A DNA stretch of 64,000 bases from Streptomyces griseocarneus (GCA_003674045.1 PENC01000020.1:62001-126000), one strand, 5' to 3'; shown: positions 44,864 through 53,169, counted from the first letter of the stretch. Numbers and translations: made by a program. The notes: a model not told the origin generated them from the sequence alone.

Positions 44864-46281
44864 GCGTCCGCCTCCGTCCGGTGCCCGGTGGGGCGGACGC
44901 CGATGCGCAGCCGCGTCGCGTCGAACGAGTACGGCAGCGGCCGGGCGGCGCTCAGCCGGACCCCGGAGACGGCCAGTTCGCCGCCGCGCAGCAGCTCCGC
45001 GACGAAGCCCGTGGCGAGCTGGAGCCCCAGTTCCATGCCGCTGCACTGGGCCTCGCCCCGGCTGAACGGGCTGATCGCCCAGTCGGCCTCGGCCGCGCCG
45101 TCCAGCCACTTCTCCGGGGTGAACCGGTGCGCGTAGTCGAGCCGTTCGCCGTCGCGCGCGTGGAAGGCGGCGGGCACCAGGACGTTGACGCCGCCGGGGG
45201 CCACGGCACCGCCCCGCCAGTGGGTCTCCCCGGTCGTGCGGCGCATGAGCGCGGTCACCGGTGGCCACAGCCGCGCCGCGTCCTGCACGCAGGCCCGCAC
45301 GTACGGCATGTCCAGGAAACCGGCGACCGTGCGGGGGCCGTGCCTGCGGTCCGCGGCCCTGAGCTCCATCAGGGCCCGCTCGTGCTGGCGCGGGTGGGTG
45401 GCGAGCAGGGCGAGCGCCTGCACGGCCACGGCCTGCACCACGGACAGCCCCATGAACCAGTGCGTGAGCTGGCACTCGGGCGCCGTCTCGGGGCCCCGGG
45501 GCGCGGCGCTGAACAGCCCGGCCAGGCTCCGGGGGTCGGCGTCGGAGAGATAGCGGGACTGGCGCAGCATCATGCGCCGTCTGGCCCGGCGGGCGGCGCC
45601 CGTGCGCCAGCGCCGGGCACCCAGCCAGTTGGCCTCGGCGAGGAGTTCGCCCAGCAGCCGGGAGAACTCCACGTCGTCCGCGGCGGCTTCGCCCAGGAAA
45701 CAGCGCCGCCCCACCCGCTCGAACCGGTCCCGGACCGCGTCCGCGTCCAGCCCCGCCACCGCCCGCGGGCCGAGCAGGGACGAGGCCTCCTCGCCGACGA
45801 CGCGCAGGAAGTGGTCGGCGAGCCGGTGCACGGGACAACCCGCGTCCAGCACGGAGTCGTTGAACGCCCGGCGGACCGTCCGCTGTCTGCCGTGCGAGGC
45901 GATCAGCGTGTCCGGCTGCACCTCGGCGAAGCCCGCGACCTTCTCCCAGGTGTCGACCGCGTACACGTCCACCGGACCGGCCAGCACCTGACGGGCGTCG
46001 TCGGCGTCCAGGACGAGCAGGGTCGGCCCGGAGGTGCCGCGCACCAGCACCGGGCCGCGGCCGTGCCGCCGCCGCATCCGGCGCATCGTCTCCAGGCTGT
46101 GGCGGGCCGCGTCCAGCCGGGCGGCGAGCGCCGCGAACCGGGGCCGGGTCCGGAAGAGGCCCGTGAGGTGGTCAGGGAGGAAACAGGCCAGGGCGAGACG
46201 CAGGTTCTCGCCCGCGGAGGCCGTGGGCAGCGCCGTGCCGTGCTCCGTGCCGACGTCGGTGGTGCCGTACAGGTGGATCAT
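44860..46281 (-). CDS. Atypical cytochrome P450, first gene of the peroxidase operon
   Basis: A 473-residue P450 without a membrane anchor. The heme loop is ISPFSRGEAQCSGMELG with Cys413. The K-helix has DAARLWPP, so the ExxR Glu is Asp334. The I-helix region (HWFMGLSVVQAVAVQALAL, ~274-292) lacks the acid-Thr pair that activates O2. P450s such as CYP74 (allene oxide synthase), CYP5/CYP8 and the P450 half of fungal diol synthases also lack it, because they use hydroperoxides or endoperoxides. ATG 46281 follows GGGGAAGG. Coupled to the hydrolase gene by GTGA. Confidence 0.88.
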   Translation of the reverse strand: MIHLYGTTDVGTEHGTALPTASAGENLRLALACFLPDHLTGLFRTRPRFAALAARLDAARHSLETMRRMRRRHGRGPVLVRGTSGPTLLVLDADDARQVLAGPVDVYAVDTWEKVAGFAEVQPDTLIASHGRQRTVRRAFNDSVLDAGCPVHRLADHFLRVVGEEASSLLGPRAVAGLDADAVRDRFERVGRRCFLGEAAADDVEFSRLLGELLAEANWLGARRWRTGAARRARRRMMLRQSRYLSDADPRSLAGLFSAAPRGPETAPECQLTHWFMGLSVVQAVAVQALALLATHPRQHERALMELRAADRRHGPRTVAGFLDMPYVRACVQDAARLWPPVTALMRRTTGETHWRGGAVAPGGVNVLVPAAFHARDGERLDYAHRFTPEKWLDGAAEADWAISPFSRGEAQCSGMELGLQLATGFVAELLRGGELAVSGVRLSAARPLPYSFDATRLRIGVRPTGHRTEADA

Positions 46282-46669
46282 GCGAGGACCTTCCCCGGGG
46301 TGAGCAGCCGTTCTCGTCCTGCCGCGGCCGCGGGGGTGCGGGTGGGCAGACACAGGAGTGAGATCTGGGGGAGGGGAGCATTGCCCGTTCCCGTTCGCCG
46401 AAGTCATCAATTCCGAAGATCGGCCGGGTTTTCATGCCCAGGGGTGAACGGCCTTCCACAGGTGACCGGACCGGCCGCGTGCCGCCGCGTACCTCCGGAG
46501 CACGCCCCGGGGCGCGTGGGCGCGAAAACGGCCCCGCCGCCCGAGTGCACGGGCGGCGGGGCGAGCGGACGGCAAGAAATCGGCCTGGTCCCGTCTGGAC
46601 ACCGAGAGCGGAGGCGGGGGGCGGGGGAGCGGCGCGTGGGACGCTCACCCGACGCTCCCGTTCCACTGC
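46282..46669. other. 388-bp region upstream of the P450 operon, with terminator
   Basis: A 13-bp stem hairpin at 46531-46562 (GCCCCGCCGCCCG, loop AGTGCA, matching arm) ends transcription of the SPW-protein gene. The remaining ~250 bases up to the P450 should hold the operon promoter. GATCTCACTCCTG-type sequence lies there, but I see no clear -35/-10 pair. Confidence 0.5.
46531..46562. terminator. 13-bp GC hairpin downstream of the SPW-protein gene
   Basis: Arms at 46531-46543 and 46550-46562 are exact reverse complements with a 6-base loop. It lies 107 bases beyond the SPW-protein stop on the minus strand. Confidence 0.75.
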
Positions 46670-47128
46670 TCAGCGTCGCAGGCGCAGCCCCGGCCGGGTC
46701 GTGGCCGAACGCGAGACGCCGAGCCCCGCCAGGGCCAGCGCGGCCACGCAGGCGACCGCTCCGACGATGACGTTGCTGACGAGCGCGTGCGTGCCGAAGG
46801 GGTGCCCGGAGACGGCCCACGGGGAGACGATCGTCCAGGCCGCGATGCAGAGTCCGGCCCAACTCATGGAGTGCGTACGCTCGTAGGCGTGGCCGAAGCC
46901 GCCGACGAGGCAGGCGAGGGCGATGCCGGTGATGAGGTTGTTGACGGTCAGGGTCGTCGAAGCGCTGAAGCCGACGATCCAGGGGGAGGCGGCCAGATAG
47001 ATGCCGCACAGGAGGGCGAGGGCCTCGACGCCCTGGGCGGTGGGGGTGCTGGTCGTCTCCTCGGAGTGGGCGCGGAGCGCCATGATGTCCGGGTGGTGTT
47101 CGATCCGGGGCGACGTAGGGGCGGTCAC
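46670..47128 (-). CDS. SPW-repeat membrane protein
   Basis: A 152-residue protein with four membrane helices in two related halves. Each half has the family motif: YLAASPWIVGFS in the first and WTIVSPWAVSG in the second. A soluble N-terminus of ~30 residues precedes them and a short basic tail ends it. Function of SPW-repeat proteins is unknown. The start GTG 47128 has GAAGG eight bases upstream; GTG 47137 is also in frame. Confidence 0.87.
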   Translation of the reverse strand: MTAPTSPRIEHHPDIMALRAHSEETTSTPTAQGVEALALLCGIYLAASPWIVGFSASTTLTVNNLITGIALACLVGGFGHAYERTHSMSWAGLCIAAWTIVSPWAVSGHPFGTHALVSNVIVGAVACVAALALAGLGVSRSATTRPGLRLRR

Positions 47129-47356
47129 GTCAGCCACCTTCTTTCAGTGTCTCATCGGACCTGCCTGCATTTTATCCCTGATGGGCTGTTTTGCCACCCG
47201 GTCAGAGGTAGTTCATATCTGGCTATATCCGATGTGGTGGCTTCTGTTTCGACAGGTCACGCTGGGGAACCCGGGCATCGCTTTCCGGACGCGCGATCCG
47301 GTGGCGCCCTCGGGTGGACCAGGGAACAGCGTGCGAAGGAACGAAAGGAAGCCGTC

Positions 47357-47512
47357 GTGGACCAGCTGAAGACGCAGAGCGACCGCAGTCCCGTCCGGGG
47401 CGAGGCCCTGGAGGAGAACGCGACGCCGCGGCGCGCCGCGCCGCACGAGACACCCGACACCACGACGGAGGAACCCGACGCGGAGTCGCACATCATCCGG
47501 GGCATGGACTGA
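47357..47512 (+). CDS. Small acidic protein or peptide of 51 residues
   Basis: GTG 47357 with AAGGAA upstream starts a short, hydrophilic, probably disordered protein. The N-terminus is MDQLKTQSDRSPVRG, the middle is rich in Glu/Pro/Thr, and it ends SHIIRGMD. Codon use fits the genome. It is not related to anything I recognise. A ribosomal-peptide precursor is conceivable (leader-like N-terminus, distinct C-terminal segment), but no modification enzyme is adjacent. It converges with pxpC across repeat copy 9. Confidence 0.5.
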   Translation: MDQLKTQSDRSPVRGEALEENATPRRAAPHETPDTTTEEPDAESHIIRGMD

Positions 47513-47525
47513 GTGCTCTGAGAGG

Positions 47526-47621
47526 ACCCCGCGCCCCTGAAAGGGGCGCGGGGAACTGCGCGAGAAACCCCCACCGGCCCGCAGTCGCCGGACGACACGT
47601 GGCATCGAGCTCATAGGCGCC
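47526..47621 (-). repeat. Interspersed intergenic repeat, copy 9 (reverse orientation), with perfect 12-bp stem
   Basis: CCCCGCGCCCCT (47527-47538), loop GAA, AGGGGCGCGGGG (47542-47553) is a perfect hairpin. The element continues AACTGCGCGAGAAACCCCCA, CCGGCCCGCAG, and ends near CATAGGCGCC. It lies between the 51-residue gene and pxpC, convergent. Confidence 0.88.
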
Positions 47622-47653
47622 CCACAGCGAAACGCTCAGGTGCCAGACGGAAC

Positions 47654-48523
47654 TCACGCCCGCACAAGCACAAACCTCACAGGAGTGCCCGGCACGGCCT
47701 GCCCCGCCGAAGCCAGCGCAGCGCCCGGCACCACACCGATGACCGGGTACCCACCCGTCGTCGGGTGGTCGGCCAGGAAGACGACCGGCAGCCCGTCCGG
47801 CGGCACCTGTACCGCCCCGAGGACCATGCCCTCGCTGGGGAGTTCGCCGTCACGGGAGGGGGCGCGGACCAGGGCCGGTCCTTCCGTCCGCAGGCCGATG
47901 CGGTTGCTCGCGGGAGAGACCCGGTAGGCCCCCGCGGCCAGGGCGCGCGGCGCGTCCGGCGTGAACCAGTCGTCGCGCGGCCCGAGCACCACCGGCAGCA
48001 CCAGTCCGTCGACGGGCGGTGCCGGCCACGGCGCGGCGTCCACGCCGCGGGAGAGCCCGAGGGGCACGCCCAAGGGCAGCTCGGCGCCGTCGGCGAGAGG
48101 CTCGGGCCCCAGGCCCGACAGCAGGTCGCGGGAACGGCTGCCGAGCACGGGCTCCACCGCGACGCCGCCGCCGAAGGCCACGTACGCGCGCAGGCCGCCG
48201 ACGGCCGCGCCGACGTCGAGCACGGCGCCCGCGGGCACCCGCACCGGCGCCCCCCACGCCACCGGACGGCCGTCGACCCGCACCGGACAGGGCGTCCCGG
48301 TCACCGCCACGGTCACCGCCCGGTCGGGCCGCACGGCGACGCCGTTGACCGTGGTCTCCAGCGTGGCGCACTCCGCGGGGTTGCCCACGAGGCGGTTGGC
48401 CAGCAGGTGCGCGGGCCGGTCGAGGGCGCCGGAGAGGCCCACTCCGAGGTGCGCGTGACCGGGCCGCCCGAGGTCCTGGACGGTGGTCAGCGCCCCGGCG
48501 CGGACGACGGTCAGGGCGTTCAC
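47654..48523 (-). CDS. pxpC: 5-oxoprolinase subunit PxpC (biotin-dependent carboxyltransferase-like)
   Basis: A 289-residue protein of the KipA/AHS2 family. PxpABC together open 5-oxoproline (pyroglutamate) to glutamate with ATP. Features: VVRAGALTTVQDLGRPGHAHLGVGLSG at the start, then RAYVAFGGGVAVEPVLGSRS and the C-terminal GGYPVIGVV. The GTG start overlaps the pxpB stop by four bases. It is last in the pxpA-pxpB-pxpC operon, which follows a GntR gene. Confidence 0.93.
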   Translation of the reverse strand: MNALTVVRAGALTTVQDLGRPGHAHLGVGLSGALDRPAHLLANRLVGNPAECATLETTVNGVAVRPDRAVTVAVTGTPCPVRVDGRPVAWGAPVRVPAGAVLDVGAAVGGLRAYVAFGGGVAVEPVLGSRSRDLLSGLGPEPLADGAELPLGVPLGLSRGVDAAPWPAPPVDGLVLPVVLGPRDDWFTPDAPRALAAGAYRVSPASNRIGLRTEGPALVRAPSRDGELPSEGMVLGAVQVPPDGLPVVFLADHPTTGGYPVIGVVPGAALASAGQAVPGTPVRFVLVRA

Positions 48524-49176
48524 GCGACCACCTCGAAGCGCACGCGCGTACCGGGCGAGAGCAGCGCCGCGGGCGTGCGCCCGGTGTCCCACAGGACCGC
48601 GTCCGTACGGCCGATGAGCTGCCAGCCGCCGGGCGAGGAGCGCGGATAGACGCCGGTGTACGGGCCCGCCAGGGCGACCGCGCCCGCGGGGACGGTGGTG
48701 CGCGGGGTGGCCCGGCGCGGCACCCACAGCCGCTTCGGAAGCCCCGTCAGATAGCCGAAGCCGGGCGAGAAGCCGCAGAAGGCGACGCGGAATTCGAGGC
48801 CGGAGTGGACGCCCGCGACCTCCTCCTCGGCGACCCCCCACAGCTCCGCGACCTCGGCCAGGTCCGCGCCGTCGTACCGCACGGGGACGACGACCGGTTC
48901 GCCCCCGGCCGCCGCGAGCGGCGGCACGCTCCAGCCCGCGATGTCGGCGGCCAGCGCCTGCGGGTCGGCGAGCCCGTCCAGCAGGACGGTACGGGCCGCC
49001 GGGACGATCTCCCGTACGGGCGGGAGGGCGCCGGCGGCGCGGCGGCGCAGCAGCTCGGCGTGCAGCGCCTGGGCGTCCTCGCCGGTGGCGACTTCGACGA
49101 GCAGTGCGTGCCGGCCCACCGGCAGGGCACGCAGCTCCATGGCGGGCGTGTCCACGTTCACGGCGGGCGTGGTCAC
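48520..49176 (-). CDS. pxpB: 5-oxoprolinase subunit PxpB
   Basis: A 218-residue KipI/AHS1-family protein. The typical C-terminal block is present: VAFCGFSPGFGYLTGLP, then VPRRATPRTTVPAGAVALAG and PGGWQLIGRTD. GTG 49176 overlaps the pxpA stop by four bases and gives a short extra N-terminus. An internal ATG (the MELRALPVG start) would also fit the family. The close packing with pxpA and pxpC is diagnostic of the prokaryotic 5-oxoprolinase. Confidence 0.93.
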   Translation of the reverse strand: MTTPAVNVDTPAMELRALPVGRHALLVEVATGEDAQALHAELLRRRAAGALPPVREIVPAARTVLLDGLADPQALAADIAGWSVPPLAAAGGEPVVVPVRYDGADLAEVAELWGVAEEEVAGVHSGLEFRVAFCGFSPGFGYLTGLPKRLWVPRRATPRTTVPAGAVALAGPYTGVYPRSSPGGWQLIGRTDAVLWDTGRTPAALLSPGTRVRFEVVA

Positions 49177-49976
49177 GTGAAAGCCACCACCCGGACCCCG
49201 GCGCCCTCCAGAGCCGCGCGCACCCGGCCCGCGAGCTCCGCCGCGCCGGGCGTGTCGCCGTGCAGGCACAGCGAGCGGGCCCGTACGGCGACCTCCTCGC
49301 CGGTGAGGGCGGTGACCGTGCCCGTACGGGCCATCCGGACCGACCGGGCGACGACGGCCTCGGGGTCGAGCACCACGGCGCCGGGCGTCCGCCGTGGGAC
49401 GAGGGTGCCCGCGGCGGTGTACGCGCGGTCCGCGAACGCCTCGGTGACCACCGGCAGCCCGGCCCGCTCCGCCGCCTCGTGCAGCCGCGAGCCGGGCAGC
49501 CCGAGCACCGGCAGGGCGCCGCCCGCGCGCCGCACCCCGGCGGCGACGGCCGCGGCCTGCTCGGCGTCGGTGACCGTGCGGTTGTAGAGCGCGCCGTGCG
49601 GCTTGACGTAGCCGACGTCCGAACCGGCCGCCTGCGCGAAGGCGCGCAGCGCGCCGATCTGATAGGTGATCTCGTCGGCCAGTTCGTCCGGGGGCACGTC
49701 CATGGCGCGCCGTCCGAAGCCCGCGAGGTCGTGGTACGAGACCTGGGCGCCGATGCGCACTCCGCGCTCGGCGGCGAGCTCGCACACCCGGCGCATGGTC
49801 GAGGGATCGCCCGCGTGGAAGCCGCAGGCGACGTTGGCGCTGGTGACGACGGACAGCAGGGCGTCGTCGTCGGTCAGCCGCCAACGGCCGAAGCCCTCGC
49901 CGAGGTCGGCGTTGAGGTCGAGGACGGCGTCGGACGCGTTCCCGGCCCCTGCGATCCGTCCGGCTCCCGCGGTCAT
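49173..49976 (-). CDS. pxpA: 5-oxoprolinase subunit PxpA (LamB/YcsF family)
   Basis: A 267-residue protein. The N-terminal DLNADLGEGFGRWRL, then SANVACGFHAGDP and GAQVSYHDLAGFGRR, and later YVKPHGALYN and LCLHGDTPGA, are all conserved in PxpA. The His and Asp residues in these motifs bind the substrate or metal. ATG 49976 overlaps the gntR stop (ATGA), so the regulator and pxpABC form one transcript. Confidence 0.95.
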   Translation of the reverse strand: MTAGAGRIAGAGNASDAVLDLNADLGEGFGRWRLTDDDALLSVVTSANVACGFHAGDPSTMRRVCELAAERGVRIGAQVSYHDLAGFGRRAMDVPPDELADEITYQIGALRAFAQAAGSDVGYVKPHGALYNRTVTDAEQAAAVAAGVRRAGGALPVLGLPGSRLHEAAERAGLPVVTEAFADRAYTAAGTLVPRRTPGAVVLDPEAVVARSVRMARTGTVTALTGEEVAVRARSLCLHGDTPGAAELAGRVRAALEGAGVRVVAFT

Positions 49977-50617
49977 GAGGCCACCTCTCTCATCGCGTCC
50001 AGGATGAGCGTCCGCGCGTCATCCAGATAGGTGGTCAACTCCGCTTCCGCGCGTTCGTGTTCGCCGCCGTCCAGCAGCTCCGCGAGCACGCGGTTGCGCG
50101 ACACGAACGGTTCGTGGAAGCGGCGTGGCGACGGCATCGCGTGGAAGGCCAGGCGCAGTTCGGCGAGCAGCCGGTCCATGGCGGTGTCGATGCGCGGGCT
50201 GCCGCTCAGTCCGGCGAGCGCCCGGTGGAAACGGAGGTCGGCCGAGCCGACCTCCTGCCAGTCGCCGTCGGCGGCGGCCCGCGCGGCCTCCCCGACGGCC
50301 TCGCGGACGGCGGCGCGCAGCGCGGGCGGGGCCGTGGCCGCGGCCCGTACGCCCGCGGACTCCAGGGCCGACCGGACCCGGTAGATGTCGACGACGTCGG
50401 CGGGTTCCAGGACCCGCACGAAGACACCCCTGTTGAGCCGGTGCACGACCAGGCTCTCGTGGATCAGCAGCCGGAAGGCCTCGCGCAGGGTGTTCCGCGA
50501 GATCCCCAGGTCGCGGCCCAGGGCCTCCTCGGACAGCTGGGTGCCGGGAGGCAGGCCGCCTGCCTCGATGCGGTCGCGGAGCACGGCGGCCACGCGCTGG
50601 GCGGTGGACAGGGCCAA
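49973..50617 (-). CDS. GntR-family (FCD) regulator of the 5-oxoproline module
   Basis: A 214-residue regulator. The N-terminal winged helix (LSEEALGRDLGISRNTLREAFRLL) is followed by an all-helical FCD domain, with metal/ligand residues likely in SADLRFHRAL and the RFHEPFVSRN region. It precedes pxpA by ATGA overlap and is divergent from the DUF969/DUF979/pcp genes. The palindrome at 50643 lies 26 bases from its TTG start, so it probably represses both directions until 5-oxoproline or a relative binds. TTG is supported by GAGGGGGA upstream. Confidence 0.9.
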   Translation of the reverse strand: MALSTAQRVAAVLRDRIEAGGLPPGTQLSEEALGRDLGISRNTLREAFRLLIHESLVVHRLNRGVFVRVLEPADVVDIYRVRSALESAGVRAAATAPPALRAAVREAVGEAARAAADGDWQEVGSADLRFHRALAGLSGSPRIDTAMDRLLAELRLAFHAMPSPRRFHEPFVSRNRVLAELLDGGEHERAEAELTTYLDDARTLILDAMREVAS

Positions 50618-50642
50618 GGAGTCCCCCTCAAGCCTCTTGAGG

Positions 50643-50655
50643 ATTGTTGAACAAT
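50643..50655. promoter_or_regulatory. Palindrome ATTGTT-G-AACAAT, candidate GntR operator
   Basis: A perfect 13-bp palindrome in AT-rich sequence between the divergent gntR-pxpABC and DUF969-DUF979-pcp units. The centre and TTGTTNAACAA form are typical of FCD-type GntR operators. Confidence 0.7.
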
Positions 50656-50721
50656 ATCTTAGCCTCCTCGCCAGTCACCCCACCCGACCGTGTGGGGTCC
50701 GGGTACCCGGAAGGCAGGCGC

Positions 50722-51450
50722 ATGACCGTTCTCCTGGGCGTCCTCGTGGTCGTCGTCGGCTTCGCCACGAGGCGCAATCCCCTTCTGGTGGTCGGCGCCG
50801 CGGGCATCGTCACCGGCCTCCTCGGCGGACTCTCGCCGCAGCGCGTCCTCGCCGTCTTCGGCGAGGGCTTCGCGAACAGCCGCTCGGTGACGATCTTCGT
50901 GATCACCCTCCCCGTCATCGGTCTCCTGGAACGGTACGGCCTCCAGGAGCAGGCCCGCAGGCTGATATCCCGCTTCGGCGCGCTCACCACCGGCCGATTC
51001 CTCGCCCTCTACCTCCTGCTGCGGCAACTCGCCGCCGCCCTGGGGCTCAACAGCGTCTTCGGGCACGCCCAGACCGTCCGCCCGCTGGCCGCCCCCATGG
51101 CGGAGGGTGCGGCGGAGCGCCGCCACGGGCCGCTGCCGGAGAAGATGCGGGAGAAGGTGCGCTCGTTCGCCGCCAGCGCCGACAACATCGGGCTGTTCTT
51201 CGGCGAGGACGTCTTCCTGGCGGTCGGCTCGATCCTGCTCATCACGGGCTTCGTCAACACCACGTACCACACCCACCTCGAACCGCTGGACCTCGCGCTG
51301 TGGGCCGTGCCCACCGCCTTGTGCGCCCTGGCCATTCACGGCTGGCGGCTGCTGCGGCTCGACCGCACGCTGGAGCACACGCTCGCCGGGAAGCCCGCGG
51401 GAAAGTCCGGCCGGAAGTCCGCCCAGAGCTCCGAAGGGGCCGTCAAATGA
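50722..51450 (+). CDS. DUF969 membrane protein (predicted 5-oxoproline transporter part)
   Basis: A 242-residue protein with about six membrane helices: the N-terminal VLLGVLVVVVGFA, then GAAGIVTGLLGGLSPQRVLA, SRSVTIFVITLPVIGLLERYGL, and a conserved LAAALGLNSVFGHAQTVRPL. It nearly always occurs with DUF979, and here also with pyroglutamyl peptidase. ATG 50722 has GGAAGGCAGG upstream. It overlaps DUF979 by ATGA. Uptake of 5-oxoproline or pyroglutamyl peptides is inferred from the module, not shown. Confidence 0.85.
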   Translation: MTVLLGVLVVVVGFATRRNPLLVVGAAGIVTGLLGGLSPQRVLAVFGEGFANSRSVTIFVITLPVIGLLERYGLQEQARRLISRFGALTTGRFLALYLLLRQLAAALGLNSVFGHAQTVRPLAAPMAEGAAERRHGPLPEKMREKVRSFAASADNIGLFFGEDVFLAVGSILLITGFVNTTYHTHLEPLDLALWAVPTALCALAIHGWRLLRLDRTLEHTLAGKPAGKSGRKSAQSSEGAVK

Positions 51451-52415
51451 TCAAGGCCGAGTGGTTCTACTGGCTGGTCGGCGCCGTCTTCCTGCTGATG
51501 GCCGCCCAGATGCTCACCGACCGCAGCAACCCCAGGCGCCACGGGACCGCGGCCTTCTGGGGGCTGCTCGGACTCTGTTTCTGCTACGGCACCTGGGTCG
51601 CCGACAAGTCGGCCCCCGCCGAACCGCTCGGCGCCGCCGTCCTCCTCATGGTCTGCCTCGCCGGCTTCGGCTTCACCGGACGCGGCACGCCCCGGGCGAC
51701 CACGCCCGAGCAGCGGGCCGCGAGCGCGCGGCGCCTCGGCAACAGGCTCTTCGTCCCCGCGCTCACCATTCCCGCCGTCGCCCTGCTCTGCGCCGTCGGC
51801 GTCAAGAAGCTGTCCGTGGGCGGCGGGCCCGTCCTCCAGAAGGGCAGCGAGACCATCCTCGGGCTCGGCATCGGCGCGGTCGTCGCCCTCGTCGTCGCCA
51901 TGGTGATGCTGCGCGAGCGCAGGCTCTCCACACCCGTGCACGCCGGGCGGTCGATGCTGGAGTCCATGGGCTGGGTCATGCTGCTGCCCCAGCTGCTCGC
52001 CACCCTGGGCACGATCTTCGCCGTCTCCGGGGTCGGCGAACAGGTCCGCAGGATCACCACCGCCGTGCTCCCGGACAACTCCCGCTATCTCGCGGTCGCC
52101 GTCTACTGCCTCGGCATGTTCCTGTTCACCGTCATCATGGGCAACGGCTTCGCCGCCTTCCCCGTGATGACGGCCGCGGTCGGCTGGCCGGTCCTCGTGG
52201 TGCAGGAGCACGGCAGCGCGCCCGCCGTCCTCGCGATCGGCATGCTGGCCGGTTTCTGCGGCACCCTGGTCACGCCCATGGCCGCCAATTTCAACGCCGT
52301 TCCCGCCGCGCTGCTGGAGCTCAAGGACCAGTACGGGCCCATCAAGGCCCAACTGCCCACGGCCGTCGCGCTGCTCGGCTGCAACGCGGTCATCATGGCC
52401 CTGTTCGCCTTCTGA
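51447..52415 (+). CDS. DUF979 membrane protein (predicted 5-oxoproline transporter part)
   Basis: A 322-residue protein with eight or nine membrane helices. The C-terminal half has MGNGFAAFPVMTAAVGWPVLVV and MLAGFCGTLVTPMAANFNAVPAALLEL, with the GNG and TPMAANFN motifs resembling those in secondary transporters of the ion-transporter superfamily. It starts on an ATGA overlap with DUF969. The two probably form one transport complex. Confidence 0.87.
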   Translation: MIKAEWFYWLVGAVFLLMAAQMLTDRSNPRRHGTAAFWGLLGLCFCYGTWVADKSAPAEPLGAAVLLMVCLAGFGFTGRGTPRATTPEQRAASARRLGNRLFVPALTIPAVALLCAVGVKKLSVGGGPVLQKGSETILGLGIGAVVALVVAMVMLRERRLSTPVHAGRSMLESMGWVMLLPQLLATLGTIFAVSGVGEQVRRITTAVLPDNSRYLAVAVYCLGMFLFTVIMGNGFAAFPVMTAAVGWPVLVVQEHGSAPAVLAIGMLAGFCGTLVTPMAANFNAVPAALLELKDQYGPIKAQLPTAVALLGCNAVIMALFAF

Positions 52416-52471
52416 CCGCATTTTCAATCATTTCGGCAATTTTTCTATGATTTCTGAGCGGGGGAGTCATG

Positions 52472-53116
52472 ATGACCCGAGTGCTGCTGACCGGATTCGA
52501 GCCCTTCGGCGGAGAGAGCGTCAACCCGTCCTGGCAGGCCGTCCAGGCGGCCGTCGCCCGCCCCCTGGACGGTGTCCGGCCGGCCGTGGCCGAGCTGCCC
52601 TGCGTCTTCGGTGATGCCATGGACGCCCTGCGCGCGGCCGTCGAGGAGACCGATCCCGAGCTCGTGCTGTGCGTCGGCCAGGCGGGCGGCCGCCCCGACG
52701 TCACCGTCGAACGCGTTGCCGTCAACCTGGATGATGCTCGCATTCCCGACAACGCGGGCGCCCAGCCCGTCGACCGGCCGGTCGTCCCCGGCGGCCCCGC
52801 CGCCTATTTCGCCACTCTCCCCGTCAAGGCGTGCGTCGCCGCCGTCCGCGCGGCGGGCCTGCCCGCCTCCCTCTCGCACACCGCCGGAACCTTCGTCTGC
52901 AACCACGTCTTCTACGGGCTGATGCACCTCGCCGCGACCGAACGGCCCGGCCTGCGCGGCGGGTTCGTGCACATCCCGTACGCCCCGGAACAGGTCACCG
53001 ACCGGGCCCTGCCGTCACTCCCCGTGGCCGCCGCCGCCGAGGCGCTGCGTGTGATCGCGGTCACCGCGGCCGGGCGCAGCCAGGACATCCTTGCCGTGGG
53101 CGGCAGTACACACTAG
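52472..53116 (+). CDS. pcp: Pyrrolidone-carboxylate (pyroglutamyl) peptidase
   Basis: A 214-residue cysteine peptidase that removes N-terminal pyroglutamate from peptides. The triad is in place: Glu80 in TVERVAVN, Cys143 in TFVCNHVFYG, His167 in GFVHIPYAP, matching the canonical 81/144/168. It begins TRVLLTGFEPFGGE. ATG 52472 is preferred over 52469 because GGGGGAG is then five bases away. The released 5-oxoproline would feed PxpABC encoded on the other side of the operator. A short AT-rich gap (52416-52471) separates it from DUF979. Confidence 0.96.
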   Translation: MTRVLLTGFEPFGGESVNPSWQAVQAAVARPLDGVRPAVAELPCVFGDAMDALRAAVEETDPELVLCVGQAGGRPDVTVERVAVNLDDARIPDNAGAQPVDRPVVPGGPAAYFATLPVKACVAAVRAAGLPASLSHTAGTFVCNHVFYGLMHLAATERPGLRGGFVHIPYAPEQVTDRALPSLPVAAAAEALRVIAVTAAGRSQDILAVGGSTH

Positions 53117-53169
53117 GACGTGACGGGCATTTCGCCCGCGCCGTTTCGTCCGTTGTCAGTCGGACCGCC

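Noticed and set aside
41642..45136. Plus-strand open frame of over 1100 codons across the peroxidase operon
   Set aside because: A mirror of the real minus-strand genes, with no ribosome-binding site or recognisable domain.
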